Counted from the stretch's first letter, positions 17,650 through 26,438 are shown. The stretch is DNA of 64,000 nucleotides from Bifidobacterium choloepi (GCF_010667615.1 NZ_VYSG01000003.1:248001-312000), one strand, 5' to 3'. Program-made: numbers and translations. The notes: generated by a model from the sequence alone, not told the origin.

Positions 17650-17810
17650 AAACTCCCTCCTTGGAGGGAGTCAAAAATCCGAAGGATTTTTGGTGGGAGT
17701 ATGCAAGCGGGCTGGAACGTGACGCTGATCAAATCATGTCATGTTCCAGCCCGCTTACGAACTCCCACCGGCTCAGCTTCGCTTCGCCGACTCCCTCCAA
17801 GGAGGGAGTT
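17650..17810. repeat. Family B inverted-repeat element, full copy 1
   Basis: Left arm: ACTCCCTCCTTGGAGGGAGT hairpin, AATCCGAAGGATT hairpin, GGTGGGAGT, GCTGGAAC. Right arm: GTTCCAGC, ACTCCCACC, a CTTCG hairpin, then ACTCCCTCC and its complement. The whole can fold on itself. It follows the stop of the giant gene by about 5 bases. Confidence 0.85.
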
Positions 17811-17924
17811 TGTTGTTGTTTTGTGAAGGTTTCGAGACATTCATCGCGCGAATCGTTCAGCTTTCAATAAACCTGTGGGAAGGAACGAAGCCGACTCCAC
17901 GGCGACGACGATAGGATGCGAACC

Positions 17925-19229
17925 ATGAGCACACTTCCACCGCGAATTTCCTACGCCCACATGCTGGCGACGCCCAATCCGAAGCACATCGAGAGCCTCG
18001 TCGGGTTCTTCGAGGCCGGCTGCAATCCCGGCTGTCGCGCCGGTGACGTGACCGACGGCGGCGCGGGCGGCTTCGGCGTCGAGATCGAGCACCTGCCGGT
18101 CCACAACGCCGACGACACCGCGGTGACCTACTACGAGCCGAACGGCATCGAGACGCTGCTCAAGCGCATGCGGCCGTTCTACGACGAAGCCGAGGAGTAC
18201 TGGGAGAACGGCCACCTGGTCGGCCTCGGCCGCGACGGCATCGCGATCTCGCTCGAGCCGGGCGGCCAGGTCGAGACGTCGATCGGCATCCTCGACGATC
18301 CGGACGCCCTCGTGCCGGCATACAGGCAGTTCCGCCGCGAAACCGACCCGATCCTCGACGAGCTCGGCTTCCGGCTCATCAGCTACGGTTACCAGCCGGC
18401 GACGTCCGTCTACGACATTCCCGTCAACCCGAAGGCCCGCTACGACGCGATGACCGACTTCCTCGGCCGCATGGGCGAGTTCGGCCCGTGCATGATGCGC
18501 TGCTCGGCCGCCACGCAGGTCTCGATCGACTACGCCGACGAAGCCGACGCGATCGAGAAGATGCGAATCGGCACGGCCGTCGGCCCGATCCTCGCGTACT
18601 TCTTCCGCAACTCGCCGTACTTCGAGGGCCGCGAGAACCCGTGGCCGCTGATGCGCCAGCGGATGTGGGACTATATGGACTTCGGCCGCACGAACGTCAC
18701 GCCGGGCCTGTTCGATCCGCGCTTCGGCTGGGAGGACTACGCCGTCGACGTGCTGTCGACGCCGCTGATGTTCGCCGACCTCTCGCACACGCCGGAAGCC
18801 GCCGGCCTGCCGAAGGCGAAGCAGTACCGTCCGTCGTTCCGCGAGAACGCCGGCGAAGTCTACCCGGACCGGCCGCTCAACCAGTACGAAATCAACCATG
18901 TGCTCTCCACGCACTTCAACGACGTGCGGCTCAAGAACTTCATCGAGCTGCGGCACTGGGATTCGCTGCCGATCGAGCGGGCCGAAAAGCTCACGAGAAT
19001 CGTCGGCGACATTTTCTACGATCCGGCACGCCTCGAGGCGGTGCGCACGAAGATCGCCGGCGTCCGCGAAGCCGACGTCCTCGAGGCGAAGTCCACGCTC
19101 CAGGCCCGCGGCGGTTCCGCCCGCCCCTACGATGTGGATCTCGACGAATGGCGCGAAATCCTCGGCGCCAAGGACACGCTCGACACCGTCCCCGGCGACC
19201 CGAAACACCCGGACGTCTTCCAGAAGTAG
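17925..19229 (+). CDS. gshA: Glutamate-cysteine ligase-like protein (GCS2/plant-type)
   Basis: A 434-residue enzyme of the glutamate-cysteine ligase family, which joins glutamate and cysteine through the gamma-carboxyl group using ATP. FGVEIEHLPV near residue 50 matches the metal/substrate-binding FGxExE region, and MRCSAATQVSIDYADEADA near residue 190 is the conserved second block (typical MxxTAStQVNlD.). Length matches the actinobacterial/plant-type enzymes. The ATG at 17925 is preferred over 17916 because AGGA lies about 8 bases before it. No gshB-like glutathione synthetase is nearby, so the product might be gamma-glutamylcysteine or a related dipeptide; that is inference. Confidence 0.8.
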   Translation: MSTLPPRISYAHMLATPNPKHIESLVGFFEAGCNPGCRAGDVTDGGAGGFGVEIEHLPVHNADDTAVTYYEPNGIETLLKRMRPFYDEAEEYWENGHLVGLGRDGIAISLEPGGQVETSIGILDDPDALVPAYRQFRRETDPILDELGFRLISYGYQPATSVYDIPVNPKARYDAMTDFLGRMGEFGPCMMRCSAATQVSIDYADEADAIEKMRIGTAVGPILAYFFRNSPYFEGRENPWPLMRQRMWDYMDFGRTNVTPGLFDPRFGWEDYAVDVLSTPLMFADLSHTPEAAGLPKAKQYRPSFRENAGEVYPDRPLNQYEINHVLSTHFNDVRLKNFIELRHWDSLPIERAEKLTRIVGDIFYDPARLEAVRTKIAGVREADVLEAKSTLQARGGSARPYDVDLDEWREILGAKDTLDTVPGDPKHPDVFQK

Positions 19230-19239
19230 GGTCGCCGGG

Positions 19240-19322
19240 AGCTCCCTGGAAGGGAGCTGGCCGCGAAGCGGCCTGAGGGTCGACCGCCGATGCCGCCGAA
19301 GGCGGCGAGAGCGCGCTGGAAG
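19240..19322. repeat. Family A repeat element, half copy
   Basis: AGCTCCCTGGAAGGGAGCT, then hairpin GGCCGCGAAGCGGCC, GAGGGTCGACC, hairpin GCCGCCGAAGGCGGC and GCGCTGGAA. It starts 10 bases after the ligase stop codon and shows the GAA-loop hairpins particularly clearly. Confidence 0.85.
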
Positions 19323-19392
19323 GTGAGAATTCTCCGTAAAACCTCACCTGACAACAGCCTGAACGGCGAACGCGACGGCCCTGACCGGTTTT

Positions 19393-19421
19393 GTTCACCG
19401 TTGGCTATTTGGGTAGTGAAC
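19393..19421. promoter_or_regulatory. Inverted GTTCAC/GTGAAC pair upstream of FMN reductase
   Basis: GTTCAC at 19393 and GTGAAC at 19416 form an inverted repeat with a 17-base spacer, about 150 bases before the reductase gene. It could be an operator or promoter element; support is weak. Confidence 0.25.
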
Positions 19422-19567
19422 ACCCGGCTGTCGAACGAAGATGGAATGCAGCAATAGCTCATTACGGCTTCGCGAAGCCCGCCACGGCATCCCGCCCCGC
19501 CCCGGAACTCCGGGACGGAACCCGACGACCAGCACGGACAGTCGGGGCCCCACCAAGGAGGATTGAC

Positions 19568-20143
19568 ATGGCTCGTCCAAACATCGCATTCGTTGAAAGC
19601 TCGCTCGCCGACGGTTCGTTCGAGGGCAAGATCGCCCGCGAGGCCATCGCCGCGCTCGGCGACCGCGTCGACGTCACCGTCGTCGACTACCGCGACCTGC
19701 CGCTGCTCAGCGACGACAACGCGTTCCCGGCTCCGGACGCCGCGCTGGCCATCCGCGACAAGTTCCAGAACGCCGACGCCGTCTGGGTCTTCACGACCGA
19801 GTACCACCACAGCCTGCCGGTCGCCGTCAAGAACCTGTTCGACTGGCTGACCTCGCCGAAGGCCGCCGAGGACAAGTCCGACCGCACCGTGCTGGAGAAC
19901 AAGCCGGTCGCCATCACCGGCGTCGGCGGCTTCAAGGGCATGTTCGGCCGCATCGAGCTGGGCGACCTGCTCGAGGCCAACGGCATGCGCGTCTTCCCGG
20001 TCGAGGTCGGCCTGTCCGTGCCGGAGACCGCGTTCGAGACCGGCGAGTGGGTGATGACCGAGGGCGACATCCAGGCCATCGAGATGCAGGCCAACGACTT
20101 CCTGACCTTCGTCAACGCCAACGACGATCACGAGGAGAAGTGA
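19568..20143 (+). CDS. NAD(P)H-dependent FMN reductase (flavodoxin-like fold)
   Basis: A 191-residue flavoprotein of the NADPH-dependent FMN reductase family. The N-terminus (NIAFVESSLADGSF) is the FMN phosphate-binding loop region, and TTEYHHSLPVAVKNLFDWL matches the family's typical TPEYN.S.P..LKN..DW motif with His-His in place of Asn. GGFKGMFGR near residue 119 follows. A very strong site, AAGGAGG, precedes the ATG. It may act in flavin reduction or oxygen/quinone detoxification in an anaerobe; the acceptor is unknown. A strong terminator follows 45 bases after the stop, so it is probably monocistronic. Confidence 0.9.
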   Translation: MARPNIAFVESSLADGSFEGKIAREAIAALGDRVDVTVVDYRDLPLLSDDNAFPAPDAALAIRDKFQNADAVWVFTTEYHHSLPVAVKNLFDWLTSPKAAEDKSDRTVLENKPVAITGVGGFKGMFGRIELGDLLEANGMRVFPVEVGLSVPETAFETGEWVMTEGDIQAIEMQANDFLTFVNANDDHEEK

Positions 20144-20188
20144 GTTCCGCCGTCCACTGACGGCAATCTCCTGCTAGCGTTTGTTTTC

Positions 20189-20227
20189 AACGGGAACGAT
20201 TCCACCGCGGAATCGTTCCCGTTTTTT
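20189..20227 (+). terminator. Intrinsic terminator built from an inverted pair of the dispersed motif
   Basis: ACGGGAACGATTCC pairs with GGAATCGTTCCCGT over a 5-base loop and is followed by TTTTTT. Both arms contain exact copies of GAACGATTC, so the terminator stem is an inverted pair of the genome-wide motif. Confidence 0.9.
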
Positions 20228-20236
20228 CTTGTGCCG

Positions 20237-20356
20237 GGAACTCCCACCGGCTCGCGCTTCGCGCTCGCCGACTCCCTCTCAAGAGGGAGTGACATGCAAA
20301 CTCCATCTTGAGAGGGAGTCGCTGAGCGGCGTAGCCGCGAAGCGGTGGGAGTTCCC
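20237..20356. repeat. Family B element in inside-out arrangement
   Basis: A right-arm-like half (AACTCCCACC to GAGGGAGT) is followed by a left-arm-like half (ACTCCATCTTGAGAGGGAGT to GGTGGGAGTT), separated by about 9 bases. This is the reverse order from full copies at 17650, 43943 and 47458. Confidence 0.75.
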
Positions 20357-20421
20357 GAGGAGGGGGTGTGTGTCGGGCTGGGAAACGCCGAAAGGGGGCC
20401 GAAAGTTGCGGGGCGGGATTG

Positions 20422-20448
20422 TTGCATCTACAACTGTTGTATATGCAA
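20422..20448. promoter_or_regulatory. MarR-type operator palindrome
   Basis: TTGCATCTACAAC, central T, GTTGTATATGCAA: a 27-base palindrome with a single mismatched pair. It lies 58 bases before the marR-type gene and its exporter operon, where autoregulatory MarR operators normally sit. Confidence 0.75.
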
Positions 20449-20505
20449 GGATTTAGTCTTGCTTCTGCTGTTTTCAACCACCGGGAAGACAGGAGGTGAG
20501 CAGGC

Positions 20506-21060
20506 ATGACAGATCCGGACGACCCGTACGCCGAGTTTCGTCCCAGCGTGCAGATCCGTTCGCTGCACAACCTGATCGGCCGCTATCTGAACGTGACCGC
20601 CACGCCCGACATCCAGTCGCTCAGCGGCGGCAACATGCAGATCATCGTGTTTCTCGATCACCACGCCGACGAGGACATCTTCCAGTACGACATCGAACGC
20701 CGGTTCTCGATCACCCGGTCGACGGCTTCGCGCGTGCTCGGATTGATGGAGAAAAAGGGTCTCGTCGAGCGCCGGTCGGTCGAGCGGGACGCCCGCCTGC
20801 GCAAGATCACGCTGACGGACAAGGCCCGCGCCATCGCGCAGGAACTCCATGACAATGCCAACCGCATGGAGGAGGTCCTGCTGGCCGGTCTCGACGCCGA
20901 CGCGCGCCGCCGGCTGTGCGAGACGCTCGACCGCATGAAGCACAACCTGCTGGACACCGGCCTGATCGGATCGGAATGCAGCGCCACCCACGACCGCGAA
21001 ACCGCGGAGGTGACGGCTGCGTCGAACGAGTCCACGGAGGAATCGTCGCGGGAATCGTGA
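20506..21060 (+). CDS. MarR-family transcriptional regulator
   Basis: A 184-residue regulator with a winged helix-turn-helix: YDIERRFSITRSTASRVLGLMEKKGLVERRSVERDARLRKITLT (about residues 62-108) contains the recognition helix and the wing with the DxR motif. GGAGGTG precedes the ATG. The long acidic Ser/Glu tail (NESTEESSRES) is not needed for the fold and includes a partial copy of the dispersed motif. It is the first gene of a unit with two ABC half-exporters, and the palindrome at 20422-20448 is its probable operator, so it most likely represses the exporter until an inducing drug or bile-like compound binds. The inducer is inference. Confidence 0.9.
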   Translation: MTDPDDPYAEFRPSVQIRSLHNLIGRYLNVTATPDIQSLSGGNMQIIVFLDHHADEDIFQYDIERRFSITRSTASRVLGLMEKKGLVERRSVERDARLRKITLTDKARAIAQELHDNANRMEEVLLAGLDADARRRLCETLDRMKHNLLDTGLIGSECSATHDRETAEVTAASNESTEESSRES

Positions 21061-21168
21061 CACAAGCAAAAAGAAAAAAGGAACGATTCTTCCGCCGGAC
21101 AGCCAGACAGAAGAAGTAAGCAAGCAAGAACAACCATCCAACGCCATTCGAGAGAGAAAGGAAGTGGT

Positions 21169-23277
21169 ATGCGTCAACCAACCGTTGCGGTGGCCGGCGA
21201 CGAGCCCGAGCAGGTGGAACTGCCCGAGGGCACGCCGGTCATCGGTACGCTGATCAAGTCGGTACGCAACTACAAGGGCGCCAGTATCGCCAGCCCGATC
21301 TTCGTCATCGGGGAATCCATCATCGAGATCGTCATCCCGACCGTCATGGCCACGCTGATCGACCAGGGCATCACCGGCCGCAGCATGCCGGCGATCTGGA
21401 AGTACGGCCTCATCCTGCTGCTGTGCGCCTGCTGCTCGCTGACGTTCGGCTTCCTCGCCGGCCGCTACGCCGCCATCGGCTCCGCGGGCCTCGCGAGGAA
21501 CCTGCGCCACGACATGTTCAAGAAGGTGCAGGGCTTCAGCTTCACGAACATCGACCGGTTCTCTACCGGCTCGATCATCACGCGATGCACGACCGACGTC
21601 ACGAACATCCAGAACGCGTACATGATGCTGATCCGCACCGGCATGCGCGCCCCGGTCATGCTGATCGTCTCGTGGATCTTCACGTTCCGCATCAGCCATG
21701 CCGTCTCGTTCGTGTTCCTCGCCTGCGTCCCGGTGCTCGGCATCGGCCTGTGCGGCATGGCGTGGTACGTCCACCCGATCTTCGAGAAGGTCTTCCACAC
21801 CTACGACAGGCTCAACAACGTCGTCGACGAGAACCTGCAGGGCGTGCGCGTCGTCAAGTCCTACAACCGCGAGGCCTACGAGGACAAGAAGTTCTCGCGC
21901 ATCTCGCAGCTGATCTTCAAGAACTTCACGAAGGCCGAGAAGTGCCTGTCGCTGAACTCGCCGCTGTTCTCGCTGTGCATGTACGTCTCGATGATCATGA
22001 TCGCGTGGATCGGCGCCAACCAGATCGTCGCCTCCGGCAACAACGCCGCCTACGGCATGACGGCCGGCGACCTGACCGCGCTGGTCACCTACGCGATGCA
22101 GATCATGCAGTCGATGATGATGCTGTCGATGATCTTCGTCATGGTCATCATCTCGCGCGCCTCCGCCGAGCGCATCACCGAGATCATGATCGAGGAGCCG
22201 ACCGTCAAGGACAACGCCAACCCGGTCACCGACATCAAGGACGGCTCGATCGACTTCGACCACGTCACGTTCCGCTACTCCGACAAGGCCGAGCGCCCCG
22301 TGCTCGACGACATCGACCTGCACATCAAGTCGGGCATGACCGTCGGCATCGTCGGCGGCACCGGTTCGGCGAAGTCGTCGCTCGTCCAGTTGATCCCGCG
22401 CCTGTACGACGTCACGTCGGGCTCCCTCAAGGTCGGCGGCCGCGACGTGCGCGACTACAACATGGAAGACCTGCGCGACGAGGTCGCGATGGTGCTGCAG
22501 AAGAACATCCTGTTCACCGGCACGATCGCCGAGAACCTGCGCTGGGGCAACCCGTACGCCACCGACGAGGAAATCAGGCACGCCGCGCAGCTCGCGCAGG
22601 CCGACAGCTTCGTCGAGGAGTTCCCGAAGAAGTACGACACGTACATCGAGGAGGGCGGCACCAACGTCTCCGGCGGCCAGCGCCAGCGCCTGTGCATCGC
22701 CCGCGCGCTGCTGAAGAAGCCGAAGATCCTGATCCTGGACGATTCGACCTCGGCGGTCGACACCAAGACCGACAAGCGCATCCGCCAGGCGTTCCGTGAC
22801 GAGATCCCGGACACGACGAAGATCATCATCGCCCAGCGCGTCGCCTCCGTCGAGGAGTCCGACATGATCGTCGTGCTGCACGAGGGCCGCATCCTCGACA
22901 AGGGCACGCACGAGGAACTGCTCCAGCGCTGCGACGAATACCGCAGCATCTACGAGTCGCAGACCCAGCAGCACTCCGCCCGGGACCTCGACAAGGAGTC
23001 GCAGGACTACCACGAGGAAGAGGCCGAGGCGGAAGCCCTCCGCGACCTGCAGCTCGCCCGCGAGCACGACACCGAGTGCGAGGTCGACGAGAACGGCAAG
23101 CCGCTGGTCCGCGAGACCGTCGAGGCCGCCGCAGGCAAGCCGATCCCGGTCTCCGACGCCATCGACAACGGCATCCCGTTCGACGGGCACATTGCCGAAG
23201 ATTCCGATAACGCCACGACGGGCGAATCGTCCGATTCCTCCGCCGACAACGATTCCAAGCAGGGAGGTGACCGCTGA
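21169..23277 (+). CDS. ABC half-exporter 1 (multidrug type)
   Basis: A 702-residue ABC exporter half with an N-terminal six-helix membrane domain (about residues 25-330) and a C-terminal ATPase. Walker A is GGTGSAKSS near residue 395, with Ala where Gly is usual; the signature is VSGGQRQRL and Walker B is ILILDDSTSAVD, with Asp rather than Glu after the Walker B aspartate, typical of the degenerate partner in heterodimeric exporters. A charged C-terminal tail (about residues 600-700) is rich in Glu/Asp/Ser and includes dispersed-motif-like sequence. Its stop overlaps the next start as TGATG, so the two halves are translationally coupled. Substrate is probably a hydrophobic drug or bile compound. 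Confidence 0.93.
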   Translation: MRQPTVAVAGDEPEQVELPEGTPVIGTLIKSVRNYKGASIASPIFVIGESIIEIVIPTVMATLIDQGITGRSMPAIWKYGLILLLCACCSLTFGFLAGRYAAIGSAGLARNLRHDMFKKVQGFSFTNIDRFSTGSIITRCTTDVTNIQNAYMMLIRTGMRAPVMLIVSWIFTFRISHAVSFVFLACVPVLGIGLCGMAWYVHPIFEKVFHTYDRLNNVVDENLQGVRVVKSYNREAYEDKKFSRISQLIFKNFTKAEKCLSLNSPLFSLCMYVSMIMIAWIGANQIVASGNNAAYGMTAGDLTALVTYAMQIMQSMMMLSMIFVMVIISRASAERITEIMIEEPTVKDNANPVTDIKDGSIDFDHVTFRYSDKAERPVLDDIDLHIKSGMTVGIVGGTGSAKSSLVQLIPRLYDVTSGSLKVGGRDVRDYNMEDLRDEVAMVLQKNILFTGTIAENLRWGNPYATDEEIRHAAQLAQADSFVEEFPKKYDTYIEEGGTNVSGGQRQRLCIARALLKKPKILILDDSTSAVDTKTDKRIRQAFRDEIPDTTKIIIAQRVASVEESDMIVVLHEGRILDKGTHEELLQRCDEYRSIYESQTQQHSARDLDKESQDYHEEEAEAEALRDLQLAREHDTECEVDENGKPLVRETVEAAAGKPIPVSDAIDNGIPFDGHIAEDSDNATTGESSDSSADNDSKQGGDR

Positions 23278-25352
23278 TGACGAACGCAACCGTCGCAGAC
23301 GTGACCGACGACGCCGTCCTGAACGACGCCGACCGCGCCCCGGAGGGGCTGCCGCCGATCGAAGGCGGCCCGCGCAAGCAGAAATTCAAGAAGGGCACGA
23401 TCAAGCGCGTCCTCGGCTACATCTTCCAGTACAAGGTGCATGTCGCCGTCGTCATCGTCTGCATCATCCTCGCGGCGATCGCGCAGGCCGGCTCCGCGCT
23501 GTTCCTGCAGACGCTGATCGACAACTACATCATGCCGCTCGTCGGCGCCGCGTCGCCGAACTGGGCGCCGCTCATCGAGGCCCTCGTCTTCATGGGCATC
23601 CTGTACGTCATCGGCATCTTCTGCACGTGGCTGTACAGCTTCCTGCTCGTCACCGTCGAGCAGGGCACGCTGAAGAAGATCCGCGACCAGATGTTCGCCC
23701 ACCAGCAGACGCTGCCGATCCGCTACTTCGACACCCACGAACACGGCGACATCATGTCCCGCTACACGAACGACACCGACACGCTGCGCCAGGCGATCAG
23801 CCAGTCGTTCCCGCAGATGTTCAGCTCGGCCATCACCGCGCTGACGGCGTTCATCGCGATCTGCTGGCTGTCCGTGCCGTACGCGATCTTCGTCCTTGTC
23901 TTCTGCGTGGTACTGCTGTGCGTCATCAAGGCGCTGGTGTCCCGCTCCGGCAAGTACTTCGTCAAGCAGCAGGTGCATCTCGGCGACGTCAACGCGTTCG
24001 TAGAGGAAGCCGTCAACGGCCAGAAGGTCATCAAGGTCTTCAACCACGAGGACGCCACGCAGGCCGAATTTGACGACAAGAACGACCAGCTCTACGTCGC
24101 CAGCTCGAAGGCCAACATCTTCGGCAACGTGACGATGCCGGTCGTCAACAACATGGGCTACCTGCTCTACGTCATCTCCGCCGTGCTGTGCGGCGCGGCC
24201 GCGCTCGGCGGCTGGGCCAACTTCGGCATCTCCGGCGCCGCGTCGTTCACGCTCGGCACCACCATCTCGCTGCTGACGCTGTCCCGCTCGTTCGTCAACC
24301 CGATCGGCCAGGTCTCCCAGCAGTTCAACATGGTCATGATGGCGCTCGCCGGCGCCTCGCGAATCTTCGACCTGATGGACACGCCGTCCGAGACCGACAA
24401 CGGCTCGGTGCAGCTCGTCAACGTCGAGTACGACGAGAACACGCACGAGATGCGCGAGACCGACCATGTCACCGGCTACTGGGCGTGGAAGCGCGAGCCC
24501 GGCGACAATGGCCAGCGCTCGATGGACTACGCCAAGACGCTGTCCGAGAAGGCCTACGAGATCGCGAAGAAGTCGCGCGAGTCGGCGATCACGTCGCCCG
24601 ACGGACGCCTGACGCTGCTGCGCGGCGACGTGCGCTTCACCGACGTCACGTTCGGCTACGATCCGGCCAAGCCGGTCCTGCACGACATCACCTGGTTCGC
24701 CAAGCCGGGCCAGAAGATGGCCCTGGTCGGCGCGACCGGCGCCGGCAAGACGACGATCACCAACCTGATCAACCGGTTCTACGATATCCAGGAAGGCATG
24801 ATCCTCTACGACGGCATCAACGTGAACAACATCCGCAAGCCGGACCTGCGCCGTTCGCTCGGCATCGTGCTCCAGGACGTCAACCTGTTCACCGGCACCG
24901 TCATGGACAACATCCGCTACGGCAAGCTCGACGCCACCGACGAGGAATGCATCGCCGCGGCGAAGCTGACGAACGCCGACAGCTTCATCCGCATGCTGCC
25001 CGAGGGCTACAACACGGTCCTCGCCGGCGACGGCTCCGGCCTGTCGCAGGGCCAGCGCCAGCTGATCTCGATCGCCCGCGCCGCCGTCGCGAACACCCCG
25101 GCGATGATCCTCGACGAGGCCACCTCGTCGATCGATACCCGCACCGAGGAAGTCGTCCAGGCCGGCATGGACAACCTGATGAAGGGCCGCACGGTCTTCG
25201 TCATCGCCCACCGCCTGTCGACGGTCCGCAACTCCGACGTCATCATGGTCCTCGACCACGGACGCATCATCGAGCGCGGCAACCACGACGAGCTGATCGC
25301 CCAGCACGGCGAGTACTACCAGCTCTACACCGGCGCCGTCGAACTCGAGTAG
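23277..25352 (+). CDS. ABC half-exporter 2 (multidrug type)
   Basis: A 691-residue partner of the upstream half-exporter. The membrane domain occupies about residues 45-345; Walker A GATGAGKTT lies near residue 485, the signature is LSQGQRQLISIARA and Walker B is MILDEATSSIDTRTEE with the catalytic Glu intact. An insertion of about 70 residues between the membrane domain and the ATPase (VEYDENTHEMRETDHVTGYW onward) is characteristic of this heterodimeric subfamily. With the non-canonical first half it should form one functional exporter with one consensus ATP site. The operon ends in a terminator at 25386-25412. Confidence 0.94.
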   Translation: MTNATVADVTDDAVLNDADRAPEGLPPIEGGPRKQKFKKGTIKRVLGYIFQYKVHVAVVIVCIILAAIAQAGSALFLQTLIDNYIMPLVGAASPNWAPLIEALVFMGILYVIGIFCTWLYSFLLVTVEQGTLKKIRDQMFAHQQTLPIRYFDTHEHGDIMSRYTNDTDTLRQAISQSFPQMFSSAITALTAFIAICWLSVPYAIFVLVFCVVLLCVIKALVSRSGKYFVKQQVHLGDVNAFVEEAVNGQKVIKVFNHEDATQAEFDDKNDQLYVASSKANIFGNVTMPVVNNMGYLLYVISAVLCGAAALGGWANFGISGAASFTLGTTISLLTLSRSFVNPIGQVSQQFNMVMMALAGASRIFDLMDTPSETDNGSVQLVNVEYDENTHEMRETDHVTGYWAWKREPGDNGQRSMDYAKTLSEKAYEIAKKSRESAITSPDGRLTLLRGDVRFTDVTFGYDPAKPVLHDITWFAKPGQKMALVGATGAGKTTITNLINRFYDIQEGMILYDGINVNNIRKPDLRRSLGIVLQDVNLFTGTVMDNIRYGKLDATDEECIAAAKLTNADSFIRMLPEGYNTVLAGDGSGLSQGQRQLISIARAAVANTPAMILDEATSSIDTRTEEVVQAGMDNLMKGRTVFVIAHRLSTVRNSDVIMVLDHGRIIERGNHDELIAQHGEYYQLYTGAVELE

Positions 25353-25385
25353 TCCGGCAGCGAAGGTCGACCGACCATCCGCAGG

Positions 25386-25412
25386 AAAAGCTCCCTTCCG
25401 GGGAGCTTTTTT
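25386..25412 (+). terminator. Intrinsic terminator of the MarR-ABC-ABC operon
   Basis: AAAAGCTCCC, loop TTCCG, GGGAGCTTTTTT, 34 bases after the second ABC stop codon. Confidence 0.92.
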
Positions 25413-25549
25413 CCTGTTGGATTGCGCCATCCAGACGGGTTTCGGGCCACCCTGGGCGCGTGAATCGTGCCGACTTCCGCTGTCGACGCAAACCGAACCA
25501 CCGTGTTGTAATGGGATGCAGTTATCAACCGATGGAAAAGAGGCTGGCC

Positions 25550-25738
25550 ATGGCTACGCACGAAGAGTTCGAGGAGATCCGCGAGAAGCTCGCGGAAGAG
25601 CGCGACGATTTCGAGAAGAAGGGCAACGACGTCATCGACAAGATGAAGGACGCCAAGGAAGGCTGGGAAGATTCCCACGCCGAGGACAACTTCAAGCAGG
25701 AGATCGCCACCAAGGAAGAAACCCACCAGACTCACTGA
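25550..25738 (+). CDS. Small acidic helical protein, unknown function
   Basis: A 62-residue protein almost entirely of charged residues (EEFEEIREKLAEERDDFEKK, then GNDVIDKMKDAKEGWEDSHAEDNF), predicted as one or two amphipathic helices. AGAGG precedes the ATG at 25550; an ATG at 25532 would add six residues. The composition resembles small stress-related or DNA/membrane-associated proteins, but no family motif is visible. A probable promoter lies in 25495-25530. Coding character is supported by codon usage and the isolated strand-specific frame; function is unknown. Confidence 0.65.
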   Translation: MATHEEFEEIREKLAEERDDFEKKGNDVIDKMKDAKEGWEDSHAEDNFKQEIATKEETHQTH

Positions 25739-25928
25739 GTCCCGACTCGCCGAGTCTTGTCGGCCACGTGACGGAACGCGATCATGTTCCAGGCCGGGCG
25801 CCTGATGCCCGGTGCCGCGGCGCCCGCTCGCTGTACGCGGGTCGCCGATCACTTGCGACGACGGACAGGGGATTGACCGTCGCCGCCGCGGGCTGGACCC
25901 GAATGCCCGGACAGGGGACTTGCCGGGC

Positions 25929-26001
25929 GGGCCAGCACCCAGGAAGGGGCGGTGCGGCAGGAAAAATTCCTGCCGCACCGCCCATTTTTGGGTGCTGGCC
26001 C
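25929..26001. terminator. Nested double hairpin between convergent small genes
   Basis: An outer stem GGGCCAGCACCC/GGGTGCTGGCCC encloses an inner stem GGGCGGTGCGGCAGGAA/TTCCTGCCGCACCGCCC followed by ATTTTT. It separates the convergent genes at 25550 and 26034 and probably terminates at least the plus-strand transcript. Confidence 0.7.
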
Positions 26002-26033
26002 AAATTGTGAACTTTTCCGCCGGAACGGCGCCG

Positions 26034-26267
26034 TCAGTACGTCCACATGTTGCGCTCGTCGGCCTCGAGCGCCGTCTCGGCGTCCTCGACGACCTCGCGG
26101 CGCTGCCTCGCGGCCGTCTCCTTGCGCTCGCGGGCCTCCTCGTCGGCCTTGCGCTCGGCCGGCGACTTCTCGGTTTCCTTGACGATCTGCCTGAGCTCCT
26201 CGACATCGACGTCGTCGAGCGAGCCCTCCTTCTTCGCGCCGCCCTGCGGCATCTTGTCGTCAGACAT
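26034..26267 (-). CDS. Small acidic protein, paralogue of the protein at 27459
   Basis: A 77-residue charged protein. The block DDVDVEELRQIVKETEKSP corresponds to KQQVDNLEHIVKETEEKPG in the protein encoded at 27459-27671, so both belong to one small family. The rest is rich in Glu, Arg and Ala and probably helical. AAGGA precedes the ATG at 26265-26267. The gene diverges from the tyrosine phosphatase gene at 26439, with about 170 bases of shared upstream DNA. Function is unknown. Confidence 0.75.
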   Translation of the reverse strand: MSDDKMPQGGAKKEGSLDDVDVEELRQIVKETEKSPAERKADEEARERKETAARQRREVVEDAETALEADERNMWTY

Positions 26268-26438
26268 GGTGAGTCCTTTCCCAAAAGAAAATTTCTGCAC
26301 CCGCCACTCATTCTAAAATCGGCGCGATTCCTGCGCCGAGAAAGAAACCCGGGAACAGACACTCGTCGGGTCGCGCCAGCGGGGATCGGGAATGCGGCAT
26401 AATAGTGAACTATTATCCGCGAGCCACGGGAGGCGACG

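Noticed and set aside
17650..17810. CRISPR-like or attenuator interpretation of family A and B elements
   Set aside because: Copies are single, inverted and separated by genes, not regularly spaced direct repeats; there is no leader peptide or T-run attenuator in most copies.
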